Shown here: positions 10,383-20,788 of the stretch, piece after piece
Layout: each line of letters starts with the position of its first letter
Position numbering within the stretch: the stretch's first letter is position 1
Assembly: GCF_945862485.1 (NCBI RefSeq)
Contig: NZ_CAMAYF010000003.1
Coordinates: 86,503 to 150,502 of the forward strand
Direction of reading: 5' to 3'
Length of the DNA stretch: 64,000 nucleotides
From: Sphingorhabdus sp. EL138
GTDB lineage: Bacteria; Pseudomonadota; Alphaproteobacteria; Sphingomonadales; Sphingomonadaceae
The notes under the pieces: generated by a model
The model's database searches: none
Told to the model about the DNA's origin: nothing
The model's input: the letters and a program-made list of their open reading frames with translations, nothing else
Translations under genes and position numbers: made by a program

Positions 10383-11948
10383 CTATGCAAGCGCCTCCGC
10401 AATCAGCTGGCGGCTGTTGGCCAAGCCATATAACGCGATGAAGCTGCCCATGCGTGGCCCGGCGCTTGAACCCAAAAGCGTCTCGTACAAGGCCTTGAAC
10501 CAGTCGCGCAGATTTTCAAATCCGCCCTCTTTGCCGATTTCGTAAACGATGTTCTGAATATCCTCAGCGCTGGCATCAGCAGGCAATCCCGCCAACCGCG
10601 CATCCAGCGTTTGCAAGGCGGCAATTTCAACACCTTCAGGCTTACGCTTTTGCAAGGTCGGTGCGACAAAATCGCGGTTATAGGCCAAGGCAATCGGGAT
10701 AAGCTCAGCCAGCTCCGGCGCGTTTTCGGGCGAGACATTATCGGCATAATTACCAAGATAAGCCCAAACCTGCGCCTCTGTCGCGCCTGCCCCCATCACG
10801 CCAACAAGGTTCAGCAACAGGCCGAAGGTCACGGGCGGCTGCCCGCTGGGCACTTGGCCATTGTGGACATGGTGTACAGGGTTGCCCAGCCGCTTTTCAA
10901 TCGGCTGGTCATGCCATTGCGCGCGGAACTGAAAATATTCGTCCACGGCCTTTGGCACCACGCCCAAATGCAGTTGCTTGGCGCTTTTGGGTTCGCGGAA
11001 GGCGTAAAAAGCTACGCTATTTTCGGTGCCATATTTCAACCAATCCTCCAGCGCGAGGCCGTTGCCCTTGGACTTGGAAATCTTCTCGCCTTTTTCGTCG
11101 AGGAACATTTCGTAAATCAGGCTTTCAGGCGGACGTCCGCCGAGCACGCGCGCGATTTTGCCCGATTGCACGCCGCTGTCGGTCAAATCCTTGCCATACA
11201 TTTCATAATCAACGCCCAACGCGACCCAGCGCATTGCCCAGTCGACCTTCCATTGCAGCTTTGACTTGCCGCCCAAGACCGATTGCGTGACCATGTCGCC
11301 ATCGTCCTCGAACCGGACAAGCCCCGCCTCGGCATCGACAACTTCAACGGGCACTTGCAGCACGACACCGCTCTTTTCGCTGATCGGCAATATCGGCGAA
11401 TAGGTCGCGGCGCGCTCCTTGCGCAACGTCGGCAGCATGATGTCCAATATGCCCTGATAATATCGCAGCACATTTTTCAACGCATCGTCAAACGCGCCGC
11501 TTTCATATTGCGACGCGGATGAGATGAATTCATATTCAAAGCCGAACTGATCCAGAAAATCGCGCAGCATCGCATTGTTATGCGCGGCAAAGCTGTCGAA
11601 CTTTTCAAACGGATCAGGGATGCGCGACAAAGGCTTGCCCAAATGTTCGGCGAGCATCTTTTGGTTCGGCACATTGTCCGGCACCTTGCGCAGGCCATCC
11701 ATATCGTCCGAAAATTCGATGAGCCGCGACGGCGCGTCGGACAATGTCCGGAAGGCATTACGCACCATAGTTGTGCGCAGCACTTCGTTAAAGGTGCCGA
11801 TATGCGGCAAGCCCGATGGGCCATAGCCACATTCAAAGATAATCGCCTGACCATCGGCCTTGCCATTGGGATAGCGTTTCAGCAAACGCCGCGCCTCTTC
11901 ATAAGGCCAGGCTTTTGATGCCAATGCTATGTCGCGAAGGTCAGTCAC
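10383..11948 (-). CDS. lysS: class I lysyl-tRNA synthetase
   Basis: ECGYGPSGLPHIGTFNEV (HIGH) and KISKSKGN (KMSKS) motifs of class I LysRS; GTG start at 11948. Confidence 0.93.
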   Translation of the reverse strand: MTDLRDIALASKAWPYEEARRLLKRYPNGKADGQAIIFECGYGPSGLPHIGTFNEVLRTTMVRNAFRTLSDAPSRLIEFSDDMDGLRKVPDNVPNQKMLAEHLGKPLSRIPDPFEKFDSFAAHNNAMLRDFLDQFGFEYEFISSASQYESGAFDDALKNVLRYYQGILDIMLPTLRKERAATYSPILPISEKSGVVLQVPVEVVDAEAGLVRFEDDGDMVTQSVLGGKSKLQWKVDWAMRWVALGVDYEMYGKDLTDSGVQSGKIARVLGGRPPESLIYEMFLDEKGEKISKSKGNGLALEDWLKYGTENSVAFYAFREPKSAKQLHLGVVPKAVDEYFQFRAQWHDQPIEKRLGNPVHHVHNGQVPSGQPPVTFGLLLNLVGVMGAGATEAQVWAYLGNYADNVSPENAPELAELIPIALAYNRDFVAPTLQKRKPEGVEIAALQTLDARLAGLPADASAEDIQNIVYEIGKEGGFENLRDWFKALYETLLGSSAGPRMGSFIALYGLANSRQLIAEALA

Positions 11949-11950
11949 GT

Positions 11951-11965
11951 GTTGCTCTTTCGTTC
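11951..11965 (+). promoter_or_regulatory. Near-consensus alphaproteobacterial SOS box (GTTG-N7-GTTC) between lysS and DinG-like helicase
   Basis: GTTGCTCTTTCGTTC, one mismatch to GTTC-N7-GTTC. Confidence 0.25.
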
Positions 11966-12039
11966 CAAATAGCCCAACTGGGCTGATGGAAACTCCACTA
12001 GCCTTTCCTGCGCTCCATGCAAGCCATGCCGGTATTTGG

Positions 12040-14721
12040 ATGAGCAACAGCGACGGACAGGTGCAAACTATAAGCAAGGGCGAAGCGGCAGGCCGCGCGG
12101 CAGAAACGCCTATGGTCATGCTCAATGCGCCTTTGGTCGCACAAAGGCTTGGCTATCCTGATTTGTCGGGGCTGGACCTTCTGGAACTATATGCCTTTGT
12201 CTACCCCGCGCGCTTTGCCGTGCCGACGCCCAAGGGATTGGCAAAGACGCTGGGCCTGCCTGCGCCAGTCACCGATCAAGAGGTTCCGCTGTTCTTACTG
12301 CGCGCCGCGCATTATTTGCTGTCGGTGCTGCGCGCCGCGGATTGGGCCGAACGTGAGGGCGCTTGGGATTCGGCACAAGCGTTGATGCGGCTGCGTTGGC
12401 CATGGGCCAATCTGGTGTTGGCTGCACTCAAAAAGCCCGAGCGGCCCGAACGCTGGTTGTTCAGCCGCCTGCCCGAATGGGAGGAAGCCCCACCGCGCAC
12501 CCCGCCCCGCGTCGTGACATTGCAGGCCGATGCCGTGCAAGACCGCTTGGCATCTCTCGTCGGCGGCTCTGCAGAAACGCGGCAGGGTCAGCGCGATTTT
12601 GCCCAAGCGGCGGCCAATATTTTCGCGCCACGCAAAGGCAAGGGCGAACCGCATATGGTGTTGGCCGAAGCGGGCACGGGTATTGGCAAGACGCTGGGCT
12701 ATTTGGCTCCGGCCAGCCTGTGGGCCACCGCCGCCGATGGCACCGTGTGGATTTCCACCTTTACCAAGGCGCTGCAACGGCAATTGGTGCGCGAGGCAAA
12801 GCGCTTGTATCCCGACCATGAAACCTTCAAGTCCAAGGTTGTGGTGCGCAAGGGGCGCGAAAATTATCTGTGCTTGCTCAATTTGGAAGATGCCTTGCAA
12901 GGCGGATTTGCCGGACGCGCAGCGATCCTTGCGCATCTGGTCGCACGCTGGGCGGCTTATTCGCATGATGGCGATATGATCGGCGGCGACTTGCCCGGTT
13001 GGTTGCCGACCTTGTTCCGCCGCAATGGCTCCAATGCTTTAACCGACCGGCGCGGCGAATGCATTTATGCCGGATGCCCGCATTATAAAAAATGCTTCAT
13101 TGAACGCGCCGCACGTTCATCGGTGCAGGCCGAAATCGTCATCGCCAATCACGCGTTGATGATGGTCAATGCTGCGCGCGGGCGGGACGAACAAAATCGG
13201 CCAAGCCGTATCATTTTTGACGAAGGCCATCATCTGTTTGATGCCGCAGATTCGATGTTTGCCGCCGCGCTGACGGGCCAAGAAACGATTGAGCTGCGCC
13301 GCTGGGTCATTGGCCCCGAAGGCAAGGCGCGTGGGCGGCGGCGCGGGCTTTCGGCGCGACTTGCTGATGTTGCCTCTTATGACGAAGAGGGCGGCCTTGC
13401 TATTGAAATGGCGCGCGTCGCCGCCGAAGCTTTGCCCGGCGACGGGTGGCTTGCGCGCTTGGCCGAAGGCACGCCATCGGGACCAATCGAGCATTTGCTC
13501 GCCGCGATCCGAGCGATGGTATTTGCGCGCGACGAAACCAACGCGACCGAAAGCGGCTATGGTCTGGAGACCGAGCTTGCCGATCCTGACCCGCAAGTCA
13601 TTGACGCCGCCGCCGACGCCGCAACCGCGCTGGAGGCGCTGGCAAGGCCGCTGACGATATTGGGGCAACGGTTGGAGGCGATGATAGCCGACCCGCCCGA
13701 TTGGCTCGATGGCAGCGCCCGTGCGCGCGTTGAGGGCGCAACCGCAAGCTTGAGCTGGCGCATCGACACATTACGCGCATGGATATCGATGTTGGCGCGC
13801 GCCGTCGGCCCCATTGACCCTGAATATGTTGATTGGTTGGCGATTGAGCGGTTTGAAGGCCGCGAAATGGACATTGGCATGCACCGCCGCTGGCTCGACC
13901 CGATGAAGCCCGTGGCAGAAATCGTGCTGAAACCCAGCCATGGCGTGCTCGCCACCTCGGCCACTTTGCGCAGCGGTGGCGACTGGCAAAATGCCGAAGC
14001 GCGGACAGGGGCCAGCCATCTGGATAAGCCCGCGACGCATTTTTCGGCAAGCAGCCCGTTTGATTATAGCACGCAGGCCGAAGTGTTGATCGTTACGGAT
14101 ATTAAAAAGGGCGATGCTGCCGCCTTGGCGGGCGCTTATGCCGCGTTGATTACCGCATCGGGCGGCGGCGTGCTGGGCCTGTTCACCGCGATACGGCGGT
14201 TGCGATCGACATATGCGCGCATCGCCGACCGCTTGGCGCGCGATGGCCTGCCTTTATATGCGCAACATGTGGACCCCATTGATACCGGAACATTGGTCGA
14301 CATCTTCCGCGATGACCCGCATGCAAGCTTGCTGGGTACCGACGCATTGCGTGACGGGGTGGATGTGCCGGGCCATTCGTTGCGGCTGGTTGTCATGGAG
14401 CAAATTCCGTGGCCCCGCCCTGACATATTGCACCGCGCGCGGCGTTTGAAACAGGGCGGCATGGACTATGATGATCGCATCATCCGCGCCAAAATGGCAC
14501 AGGCCTTTGGCCGCCTGATCCGGAGCGCCGGCGACAAGGGCCATTTTGTGCTCTTGTCATCGGCGGTGCCCAGCCGGCTCTTGTCGGCATTTCCGCCCGG
14601 CACCCCCATTCGCCGCGTGACGCTGGAGGAGGCCGTGCATTCCATAAAATCAGGTCTTTCGTCTGACACAAATTTGCGGCAGGACACGTCAGACACGTTG
14701 GAAGAGAGCAACCCGATTTGA
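12040..14721 (+). CDS. DinG/XPD-family ATP-dependent DNA helicase
   Basis: Walker A AEAGTGIGKT, Fe-S type cysteines (ENYLC..ECIYAGCPHYKKC), IIFDEGHHLFD, C-terminal DALRDGVDVPG / QAFGRLIRS. Confidence 0.9.
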   Translation: MSNSDGQVQTISKGEAAGRAAETPMVMLNAPLVAQRLGYPDLSGLDLLELYAFVYPARFAVPTPKGLAKTLGLPAPVTDQEVPLFLLRAAHYLLSVLRAADWAEREGAWDSAQALMRLRWPWANLVLAALKKPERPERWLFSRLPEWEEAPPRTPPRVVTLQADAVQDRLASLVGGSAETRQGQRDFAQAAANIFAPRKGKGEPHMVLAEAGTGIGKTLGYLAPASLWATAADGTVWISTFTKALQRQLVREAKRLYPDHETFKSKVVVRKGRENYLCLLNLEDALQGGFAGRAAILAHLVARWAAYSHDGDMIGGDLPGWLPTLFRRNGSNALTDRRGECIYAGCPHYKKCFIERAARSSVQAEIVIANHALMMVNAARGRDEQNRPSRIIFDEGHHLFDAADSMFAAALTGQETIELRRWVIGPEGKARGRRRGLSARLADVASYDEEGGLAIEMARVAAEALPGDGWLARLAEGTPSGPIEHLLAAIRAMVFARDETNATESGYGLETELADPDPQVIDAAADAATALEALARPLTILGQRLEAMIADPPDWLDGSARARVEGATASLSWRIDTLRAWISMLARAVGPIDPEYVDWLAIERFEGREMDIGMHRRWLDPMKPVAEIVLKPSHGVLATSATLRSGGDWQNAEARTGASHLDKPATHFSASSPFDYSTQAEVLIVTDIKKGDAAALAGAYAALITASGGGVLGLFTAIRRLRSTYARIADRLARDGLPLYAQHVDPIDTGTLVDIFRDDPHASLLGTDALRDGVDVPGHSLRLVVMEQIPWPRPDILHRARRLKQGGMDYDDRIIRAKMAQAFGRLIRSAGDKGHFVLLSSAVPSRLLSAFPPGTPIRRVTLEEAVHSIKSGLSSDTNLRQDTSDTLEESNPI

Positions 14722-15263
14722 CCTTTACCCTTACCTTGTTCCGCCATGCCAAATCGAGCTGGGATGACACGGTCCCGCGCGACTTTGACCGTCCGCTCAA
14801 TAAACGCGGTGAAAAGGCAGCGGTTACCATGGGCGTCTGGGTCAAACGCAACGGATTGGCCTTTGACCATGTGGTCGCGAGCCCCGCCGTGCGCGTGATC
14901 GAAACCATCGACCAATTTGTGAAGGGCACAGGCGGACGCATGGACCCCAATTGGGACCGCCGGATTTACCTGGCGTCGTCTGCGACGTTGATGGATGTGC
15001 TGCGCGATCAGGCGGATGAGCATAAAAATCTGTTGATGGTCGGGCATAATCCGGGGCTAGAAGATCTGGTATTCGACATCTGCCCAGACGATGGCAGTTC
15101 GCCCTTACGCGATTTGGTGTGGGAGAAATATCCCACAGCCGGCATTGCGCGGATGGAGCTGAACATCACGCGCTGGGCCGAACTGGATCGCAAATGTGGG
15201 CAACTCACCCACTTCATACGGCCCCGCGATCTCGACCCCGAACTCGGGCCCGAAGACGAATGA
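14718..15263 (+). CDS. SixA-like histidine phosphatase
   Basis: LFRHAKSSWDD...DFDRPLNKRG and MVGHNPGLEDL; start overlaps previous stop. Confidence 0.9.
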   Translation: MTFTLTLFRHAKSSWDDTVPRDFDRPLNKRGEKAAVTMGVWVKRNGLAFDHVVASPAVRVIETIDQFVKGTGGRMDPNWDRRIYLASSATLMDVLRDQADEHKNLLMVGHNPGLEDLVFDICPDDGSSPLRDLVWEKYPTAGIARMELNITRWAELDRKCGQLTHFIRPRDLDPELGPEDE

Positions 15264-15781
15264 CCCCTATTATCTGGCGCTCCGCCAATGCGGATGATGC
15301 CGAAGCGCTTGCTTATCTGGGTGCGGCCACTTTCATGGCAACCTTCGCCTTTGACCATCCCGGCAAGCCATTGATTGCGCATCTAGGGCAAGAACATAGC
15401 GCCGAATATTACGCCGCGGCGCTCCGCGATCCGGCTACCGATATCTTGATTGGTGAAACACCGCTGGGCGCGCCTGTCGGCTATGCCATGATCACGCCGC
15501 CATCACATCCTACGTTGCAGCAAGAGGGCGACATCGAACTGAAACGCATCTATTTGCTGGGGCCATGGCAGGGCGTTGGTAACGGCAAAGACCTGTTAAA
15601 TTTGGTGTTCGCAGTGGTCGATCAGCGCAGGGCAAAACGCTTGCTTCTGTCCGTCTACGAAAAAAATGTGCGCGCCTTGGGTTTTTACGAACGGGCCGGC
15701 TTTGCGGCCATTGGCGAAGCGGTCTTCATGGTCGGCCCAGTGCCATTTCGCGATTTGGTCTACGCCTCGAATATAGGTTAG
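15260..15781 (+). CDS. GNAT family N-acetyltransferase
   Basis: RSANADDAEALAYLGAATFMATF...LKRIYLLGPWQGVGNGKDLLN...LLLSVYEKNVRALGFYERAGF. Confidence 0.9.
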   Translation: MTPIIWRSANADDAEALAYLGAATFMATFAFDHPGKPLIAHLGQEHSAEYYAAALRDPATDILIGETPLGAPVGYAMITPPSHPTLQQEGDIELKRIYLLGPWQGVGNGKDLLNLVFAVVDQRRAKRLLLSVYEKNVRALGFYERAGFAAIGEAVFMVGPVPFRDLVYASNIG

Positions 15782-15793
15782 ACCGTTAACTGA

Positions 15794-16183
15794 TCAGGCG
15801 GCGGCCAAAGCGGTCGCGAGCCGGTCACGCACCGCCTGCAAAGCCCCAAAGTCGAACGTAGCAAAGGATGATTGGATCGGCGCAGGCGCTGGTGCTGGTG
15901 CTAGTGCTGGCGCAGCCGCCTTCTGCTGCACATCCTGTGCCCCGCCTTCCGTCAGGAAACGCCGCGCGCCCTTCACGGTATAGCCTTCTGTATATAATAA
16001 GCGATGGATAGTGTGCAGCAGGGCAACATCATCGGGTCGATACAAACGCCGACCACCCGCACGCGTCAGCGGCCGCAACATGGGGAACTGTTCTTCCCAA
16101 TAACGCAATATGTGCGTCCGAACGCCCAACGCCTCCGCCATTTCACCAATATTACGGAAAGCGTCAGCCGATTTTTCGCGCAT
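15794..16183 (-). CDS. MerR family transcriptional regulator
   Basis: [48 protein letters not shown]. Confidence 0.93.
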   Translation of the reverse strand: MREKSADAFRNIGEMAEALGVRTHILRYWEEQFPMLRPLTRAGGRRLYRPDDVALLHTIHRLLYTEGYTVKGARRFLTEGGAQDVQQKAAAPALAPAPAPAPIQSSFATFDFGALQAVRDRLATALAAA

Positions 16184-16188
16184 AGAAG

Positions 16189-16479
16189 TTATTTTACCTT
16201 TTGACGCATGCCTTGGCTTGCACGGAATGTAAGAACCCGGCGTGGCGTAATCGGCACTTCAACGCCCGTTTTCGGGTTGCGCCCAATACGCTCCGCTTTG
16301 TCCCGAAGTACGAAGGTGCCAAAACCGGAAATTTTAACATTGTCGCCATTCAGTAAAGCACTGGTCATATGACCAAGGATCGATTCAACCATCGCCGCAG
16401 CGTCTGCGCGCGACAAACCGATTTGACGGTTAAGCATCTCGGCCAAATCGGCGCGCGTTAATGTTCCTGCTTCTGCCAT
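16189..16479 (-). CDS. ihfA: integration host factor subunit alpha
   Basis: [29 protein letters not shown]...[34 protein letters not shown]. Confidence 0.95.
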   Translation of the reverse strand: MAEAGTLTRADLAEMLNRQIGLSRADAAAMVESILGHMTSALLNGDNVKISGFGTFVLRDKAERIGRNPKTGVEVPITPRRVLTFRASQGMRQKVK

Positions 16480-16565
16480 ATTCGTCTCCGGGTCTTAACT
16501 TATATTGTCAGAATAATGTCATACAATAGAATTTCAAATTGTAAAATAGTGATTTTATCTGAAAC

Positions 16566-17534
16566 CTACATCCGTATGATGGATGCGCCCCAAGTAAATC
16601 CGCCACCCATTGCCTCCAAAACGACAATGTCCCCTGCTCTGATCCGGCCATCGCGCACTGCGACATCTAAGGCCAAAGGAACCGACGCTGCCGATGTATT
16701 GGCGTGCTGGTCAACGGTGAGGACAACTTTGCTCGGATCAAGCCCCAGCTTCTTCGCTGTCGCCTCGATTATCCGGGCATTTGCCTGATGCGGAACAACC
16801 CAGTCGACGTCGGCTGGCGTCAATTCTGTCGCGGCAAGCACCTCATGCAATACGCTGGTCAAATTGGTCACGGCATGGCGGAATACTTCGCGCCCCTTCA
16901 TCCGCAATTTGCCGACAGTCCCGGTCGTGGATGGGCCACCATCAACATATAATAATTCATTATGTTGGCCATCGGCATGCAATTTCGTCGCGAGCGCACC
17001 GCACGTTCCAACTTCGCCCGACAGGACAATCGCGCCAGCGCCGTCACCAAACAACACGCATGTCGTGCGATCTTCCCAGTCCAATATGCGGCTAAATGTT
17101 TCGGCCCCGATGACTAATGCATTATAGGCGGACCCGGCCCGGATCATGCTTTCCGCAACGGAAAAGGCATAGAGGAAGCCCGAGCAAACCGCCGCCACAT
17201 CAAAGGCAACACCGCCATTGCAGCCAAGCGCATGTTGCACGATGGTAGCCGAAGCAGGGAATGTCTGGTCGGGCGTTGCGGTCGCCAAAATGATGAGATC
17301 AATGTCACGCGCCGACATGCCAGCCGCGTCGAGCGCCTTGCGCGATGCTTCGATCGCCAGGCTGGATGTTGTTTCATCGGGCTCGGCAATATGGCGGAAC
17401 TTAATACCCGTCCGCTCGGTAATCCATTCGTCGGTCGTATCGACTTTGCTAGCCAGTTCCGCGTTCGACACGCGGCTGCGTGGAAGCGCCGACCCAGTGC
17501 CCTTGATAACGGCGCGAAGAGCGACTTGCGTCAT
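16566..17534 (-). CDS. fabH: beta-ketoacyl-ACP synthase III
   Basis: [35 protein letters not shown]; adjacent to plsX. Confidence 0.97.
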   Translation of the reverse strand: MTQVALRAVIKGTGSALPRSRVSNAELASKVDTTDEWITERTGIKFRHIAEPDETTSSLAIEASRKALDAAGMSARDIDLIILATATPDQTFPASATIVQHALGCNGGVAFDVAAVCSGFLYAFSVAESMIRAGSAYNALVIGAETFSRILDWEDRTTCVLFGDGAGAIVLSGEVGTCGALATKLHADGQHNELLYVDGGPSTTGTVGKLRMKGREVFRHAVTNLTSVLHEVLAATELTPADVDWVVPHQANARIIEATAKKLGLDPSKVVLTVDQHANTSAASVPLALDVAVRDGRIRAGDIVVLEAMGGGFTWGASIIRM

Positions 17535-18556
17535 TCGGCCTGTATCCGCGCCAAATCTTGGGTGATGCGCGCTGTAATGTCTTCTTCGACCAATCGCGCC
17601 GCAACCTCGACCGCATTGGCCACGCCCTTGATATTGGCGCTGCCGTGGCTTTTGACGACCACGCCATTCAGTCCCATGAACACCGCGCCATTATGGTTAT
17701 TGGGATCAAGATGGTGCCGCAGCAATTCGGTCGCGGGACGCGATACCAGAAAACCGAATTTCGAACGGATGGAGCTGGTGAAGGCCCGGCGCAAAAGGTC
17801 GGTTACGAAACGGGCCGTGCCTTCAATAGATTTCAAAGCGATGTTGCCGGTAAAGCCATCGCAGACCACGACATCACATTCGCCACGGTTGATCTTGTCA
17901 GCTTCCACAAAGCCCTGAAAATCCATATGCAGGCCGGTGGCATCGCGCAAATGCTGCGCCGCGTCGCGCAGTTGCTCCGTGCCTTTCATTTCCTCGGTAC
18001 CGATATTCAACAAGCGGACACGCGGGCGGTCAAAGCCGAAAATGATACGCGAATAGGCCGCACCCATGACGGCAAACTGGACAAGGTTCTTCGCCTCACA
18101 CTCGGTGTTGGCACCGAGATCAAGCATCACCACATCGGTGTCTTCTAATGTCGGCAGCAAAGCAGACAAAGCTGGCCGGTCAATGCCGGGCATCGTGCGT
18201 AAGGCAAGTTTGGCAGTAGCCATTAATGCGCCGGTGTTTCCTGCGCTGACGGCGGCGCTGGCATGGCCAGACTTTAAGGCGTTAATAGCCATGCCCATCG
18301 AACTGGTCTTGGCCTTGCGTAACGCTGCGCTGACCTTGTCATCCGCGGTGACGACAACGTCGCTATGCAGGATTTCGGATGCTGCGCGCAAATTGGGGTG
18401 TTTATCGAGCGCAGATTTAATCTGCGGTTCGTCACCTACCAATAGAAATTGGAAGCTTTCATGCCGGTGCCGTGCCAAAGCCGCGCCTGCGATCATCACA
18501 GGGACGCCTTCGTCACCGCCCATCGCGTCAATGGCGATACGCGGTTTCATCGACAC
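17531..18556 (-). CDS. plsX: phosphate acyltransferase
   Basis: [19 protein letters not shown]..., [10 protein letters not shown]; plsX-fabH synteny. Confidence 0.97.
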   Translation of the reverse strand: MSMKPRIAIDAMGGDEGVPVMIAGAALARHRHESFQFLLVGDEPQIKSALDKHPNLRAASEILHSDVVVTADDKVSAALRKAKTSSMGMAINALKSGHASAAVSAGNTGALMATAKLALRTMPGIDRPALSALLPTLEDTDVVMLDLGANTECEAKNLVQFAVMGAAYSRIIFGFDRPRVRLLNIGTEEMKGTEQLRDAAQHLRDATGLHMDFQGFVEADKINRGECDVVVCDGFTGNIALKSIEGTARFVTDLLRRAFTSSIRSKFGFLVSRPATELLRHHLDPNNHNGAVFMGLNGVVVKSHGSANIKGVANAVEVAARLVEEDITARITQDLARIQAE

Positions 18557-18578
18557 CAGCTATTCTCCTTGTACAGGA

Positions 18579-18755
18579 TTAGGCGACTGCCACCACTTCG
18601 CGACCATTATAATGGCCACAGGCATCGCACAAATGATGTGGACGCTTCAGTTCGCCACAATTAGCGCATTCTTGGTACGCAGCAACCTTAAGCGAATCAT
18701 GGCTGCGACGCATGCCGCGCTTCGAAGGGGATGTTTTTCTTTTGGGGACAGCCAT
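18579..18755 (-). CDS. rpmF: 50S ribosomal protein L32 (absent from ORF track, 58 aa)
   Basis: [58 protein letters not shown] read from the minus strand. Confidence 0.97.
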   Translation of the reverse strand: MAVPKRKTSPSKRGMRRSHDSLKVAAYQECANCGELKRPHHLCDACGHYNGREVVAVA

Positions 18756-18921
18756 CTCGGCACCTGTTCCATTTCAAAATCAATAAGGTCTAAGGCATGT
18801 TTAGGCGAAAGAGATGGTCGTGGCAAGCAATCGCCAGAATCAGCCGCATTCGTCCGCACATGTCTGTGTGAGCGGCGCGCTATACTTGTTTTTCGGTGCT
18901 TTGCAAGCCGAGAGATAGCCG

Positions 18922-18937
18922 TTAGGGTCAGGACCAC
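18922..18937. repeat. Isolated 16-bp copy of the MITE-like element terminus (TTAGGGTCAGGACCAC)
   Basis: Identical to 24486-24501 at the left end of the palindromic element. Confidence 0.6.
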
Positions 18938-18954
18938 AAACTGGGAGAGAATAT

Positions 18955-19353
18955 ATGTTGAGTTTACCCGTCACGCTTACAATAGCCGCAGGTGCGGCGT
19001 TGGTGAATATTTGGCTCATGGTCCGTTGTGGTCAGGCGCGCACCAAGGAAAGCGTCTCGATTGGCGATGGCGGCAATGAATTTGTCATCCGCCGGATGCG
19101 CGCGCACGCGAACTTCGTGGAAAGCGCACCGTTCATCTTGATACTCATCGCCGCGCTTGAGGCGACAAGCGGAACCAACCAATGGCTTTGGGGGCTTGGC
19201 CTCGTTTACATCATCGGTCGTTTCGCCCATGGCCTCGGCATGGATGGCGGGTCATTGGGCAAAGGCCGTATGGTCGGCACGCTGACCACGATGATTAGTT
19301 TGCTCGCCCTTGCTGGCTGGGCCTTGTGGAACGTCTACGCAGCGATCCTTTAA
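18955..19353 (+). CDS. MAPEG family membrane protein
   Basis: RMRAHANFVESAPFILILIAALE...YIIGRFAHGLGM. Confidence 0.9.
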   Translation: MLSLPVTLTIAAGAALVNIWLMVRCGQARTKESVSIGDGGNEFVIRRMRAHANFVESAPFILILIAALEATSGTNQWLWGLGLVYIIGRFAHGLGMDGGSLGKGRMVGTLTTMISLLALAGWALWNVYAAIL

Positions 19354-19364
19354 CTTCGCCCAAC

Positions 19365-20051
19365 CTATCGCGCAGCAAGCACATCGTCCGCCACAAAGGC
19401 ATTGTGCTTGCGCTCATAGCCAAATTGGCTGGTCGGACCGTGGCCGGGGATGAAGGTCACATCATCCCCCAATGGCCACAACTTCGTCGTGATCGCGTTG
19501 ATAAGGTCGGCATGGTTGCCGCGCGGGAAATCGGTGCGGCCGATGGACCCTTGAAACAAAACATCCCCGACAATCGCCAGACGGCTGGGTTGATGATGGA
19601 AAATGACATGTCCAGGCGTATGGCCGGGGCAGTGGATGACATCGAGCGTCAGATTACCCACGGTCACGGTGTCGCCGTCGACCAGCCAGCGGTCAGGCTC
19701 AAAACTATGCGCTTCCATGCCATAGCGCGCGCCGTCACCGTCGAGCTTCTCGATCCAGAAACGATCGTCCTCATGCGGGCCTTCAATCTTCAAGCCCAAT
19801 TCTTGGGCTAGCATCCCTGCTTGTCCGCAATGGTCAAGGTGACCGTGCGTCACCAATAATTTTTCAAGCTCAACGCCCGTTTGCGCGACAGCGGCTTTCA
19901 ACTTGTCGAGATCACCGCCGGGGTCAACCAAAGCGCCCTTGTTCGTTTCGGTGCACCAAAACAGCGTGCAATTCTGCTGCAACGGGGTGACAGGAATGAT
20001 CGCAGCCTTTAGCGGCGGCGTCTGTGTGGGCGTAGATGTGACGTTAGACAT
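19365..20051 (-). CDS. MBL-fold metallo-hydrolase (glyoxalase II-like)
   Basis: LLVTHGHLDHCGQA; VIHCPGHTPGHVIF; GDVLFQGSIGRTDFP; FIPGHGP. Confidence 0.93.
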   Translation of the reverse strand: MSNVTSTPTQTPPLKAAIIPVTPLQQNCTLFWCTETNKGALVDPGGDLDKLKAAVAQTGVELEKLLVTHGHLDHCGQAGMLAQELGLKIEGPHEDDRFWIEKLDGDGARYGMEAHSFEPDRWLVDGDTVTVGNLTLDVIHCPGHTPGHVIFHHQPSRLAIVGDVLFQGSIGRTDFPRGNHADLINAITTKLWPLGDDVTFIPGHGPTSQFGYERKHNAFVADDVLAAR

Positions 20052-20091
20052 AGATATTCATGTGCCGCACGGAAGCGGCCGAAGCAAGCCT

Positions 20092-20727
20092 TCAAAGCCG
20101 CCGCCCTGCCCATACCACCCTGCCGATGATGGCAACGGTTGCGCCGTCCACATCGGGCCAAGCGGGATAGGCCGGATTATCCGACAAAACCGACAAACGC
20201 CCGCTGGGGCCGCCGGCCAGCCGTTTGACCATCAAGACATCATCCAGCCGAATGACATGAATGCCGTCGCGCAACGGGCCCGCCGCCGCGCGGTTGTCGA
20301 CCATGATGTCATCGCCATGGTTCAATGTGGGCGCCATCGAATCGCCATCCACCTGAATCAAGGAGAGCTTGGCCGGATCCAGCCCCTGCTTGCGCAACCA
20401 TTTTTCGTCAAAGCCGATTTTGCCGGCCAGCGTTTCGCGCCCCGGAATGGCACCGGGCCCCGCCGACGCGTCAACCGCAAGCTTTGGAATAAGCCGCATC
20501 CCCGTTCTGGCCGCGCCCGCATCTGGCCCGCCGAGCACGCTTTCGTCCACACCAAAATAGCGCGACAATATCCCGCGTTCCGTCTCTGGCAGTTTTTTGG
20601 GTGATCCGCGCTTAATAAATTGTTGAATATAGGTGGGATTACGGCCGACCAGTTTCGACAGGCCCGCAAAATCTTCTGCATTTTCCGCAATCAAGCGCTC
20701 CAAAGCAGCCCTTGGGTCTTCCCCCAT
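20092..20727 (-). CDS. LexA-like HTH/S24 peptidase-type repressor
   Basis: N-terminal HTH region; VDGDSMAPTLNHGDDIMVD and VLMVKRL Ser/Lys dyad of S24. Confidence 0.88.
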   Translation of the reverse strand: MGEDPRAALERLIAENAEDFAGLSKLVGRNPTYIQQFIKRGSPKKLPETERGILSRYFGVDESVLGGPDAGAARTGMRLIPKLAVDASAGPGAIPGRETLAGKIGFDEKWLRKQGLDPAKLSLIQVDGDSMAPTLNHGDDIMVDNRAAAGPLRDGIHVIRLDDVLMVKRLAGGPSGRLSVLSDNPAYPAWPDVDGATVAIIGRVVWAGRRL

Positions 20728-20765
20728 TTTGTTCCCTCCGGTTCGGTTGGAAATTTCCTAGACTT

Positions 20766-20781
20766 GTAGGATTTATCCTAC
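20766..20781. promoter_or_regulatory. Perfect inverted repeat GTAGGAT-TT-ATCCTAC, operator candidate
   Basis: 7-bp arms with 2-nt spacer in the divergent intergenic region of the S24 repressor. Confidence 0.55.
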
Positions 20782-20788
20782 CATTTTT

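Noticed and set aside
15875-15925. GCTGGTGCTGGTGCTAGTGCTGGCGC microsatellite-like tract in the MerR gene
   Set aside because: Encodes an Ala/Pro-rich linker ([12 protein letters not shown]); short imperfect repeat with no evidence of phase variation
18066-19079. 337-aa + strand ORF spanning plsX-rpmF-MAPEG
   Set aside because: Overlaps three well-supported genes; no domain; frame artefact
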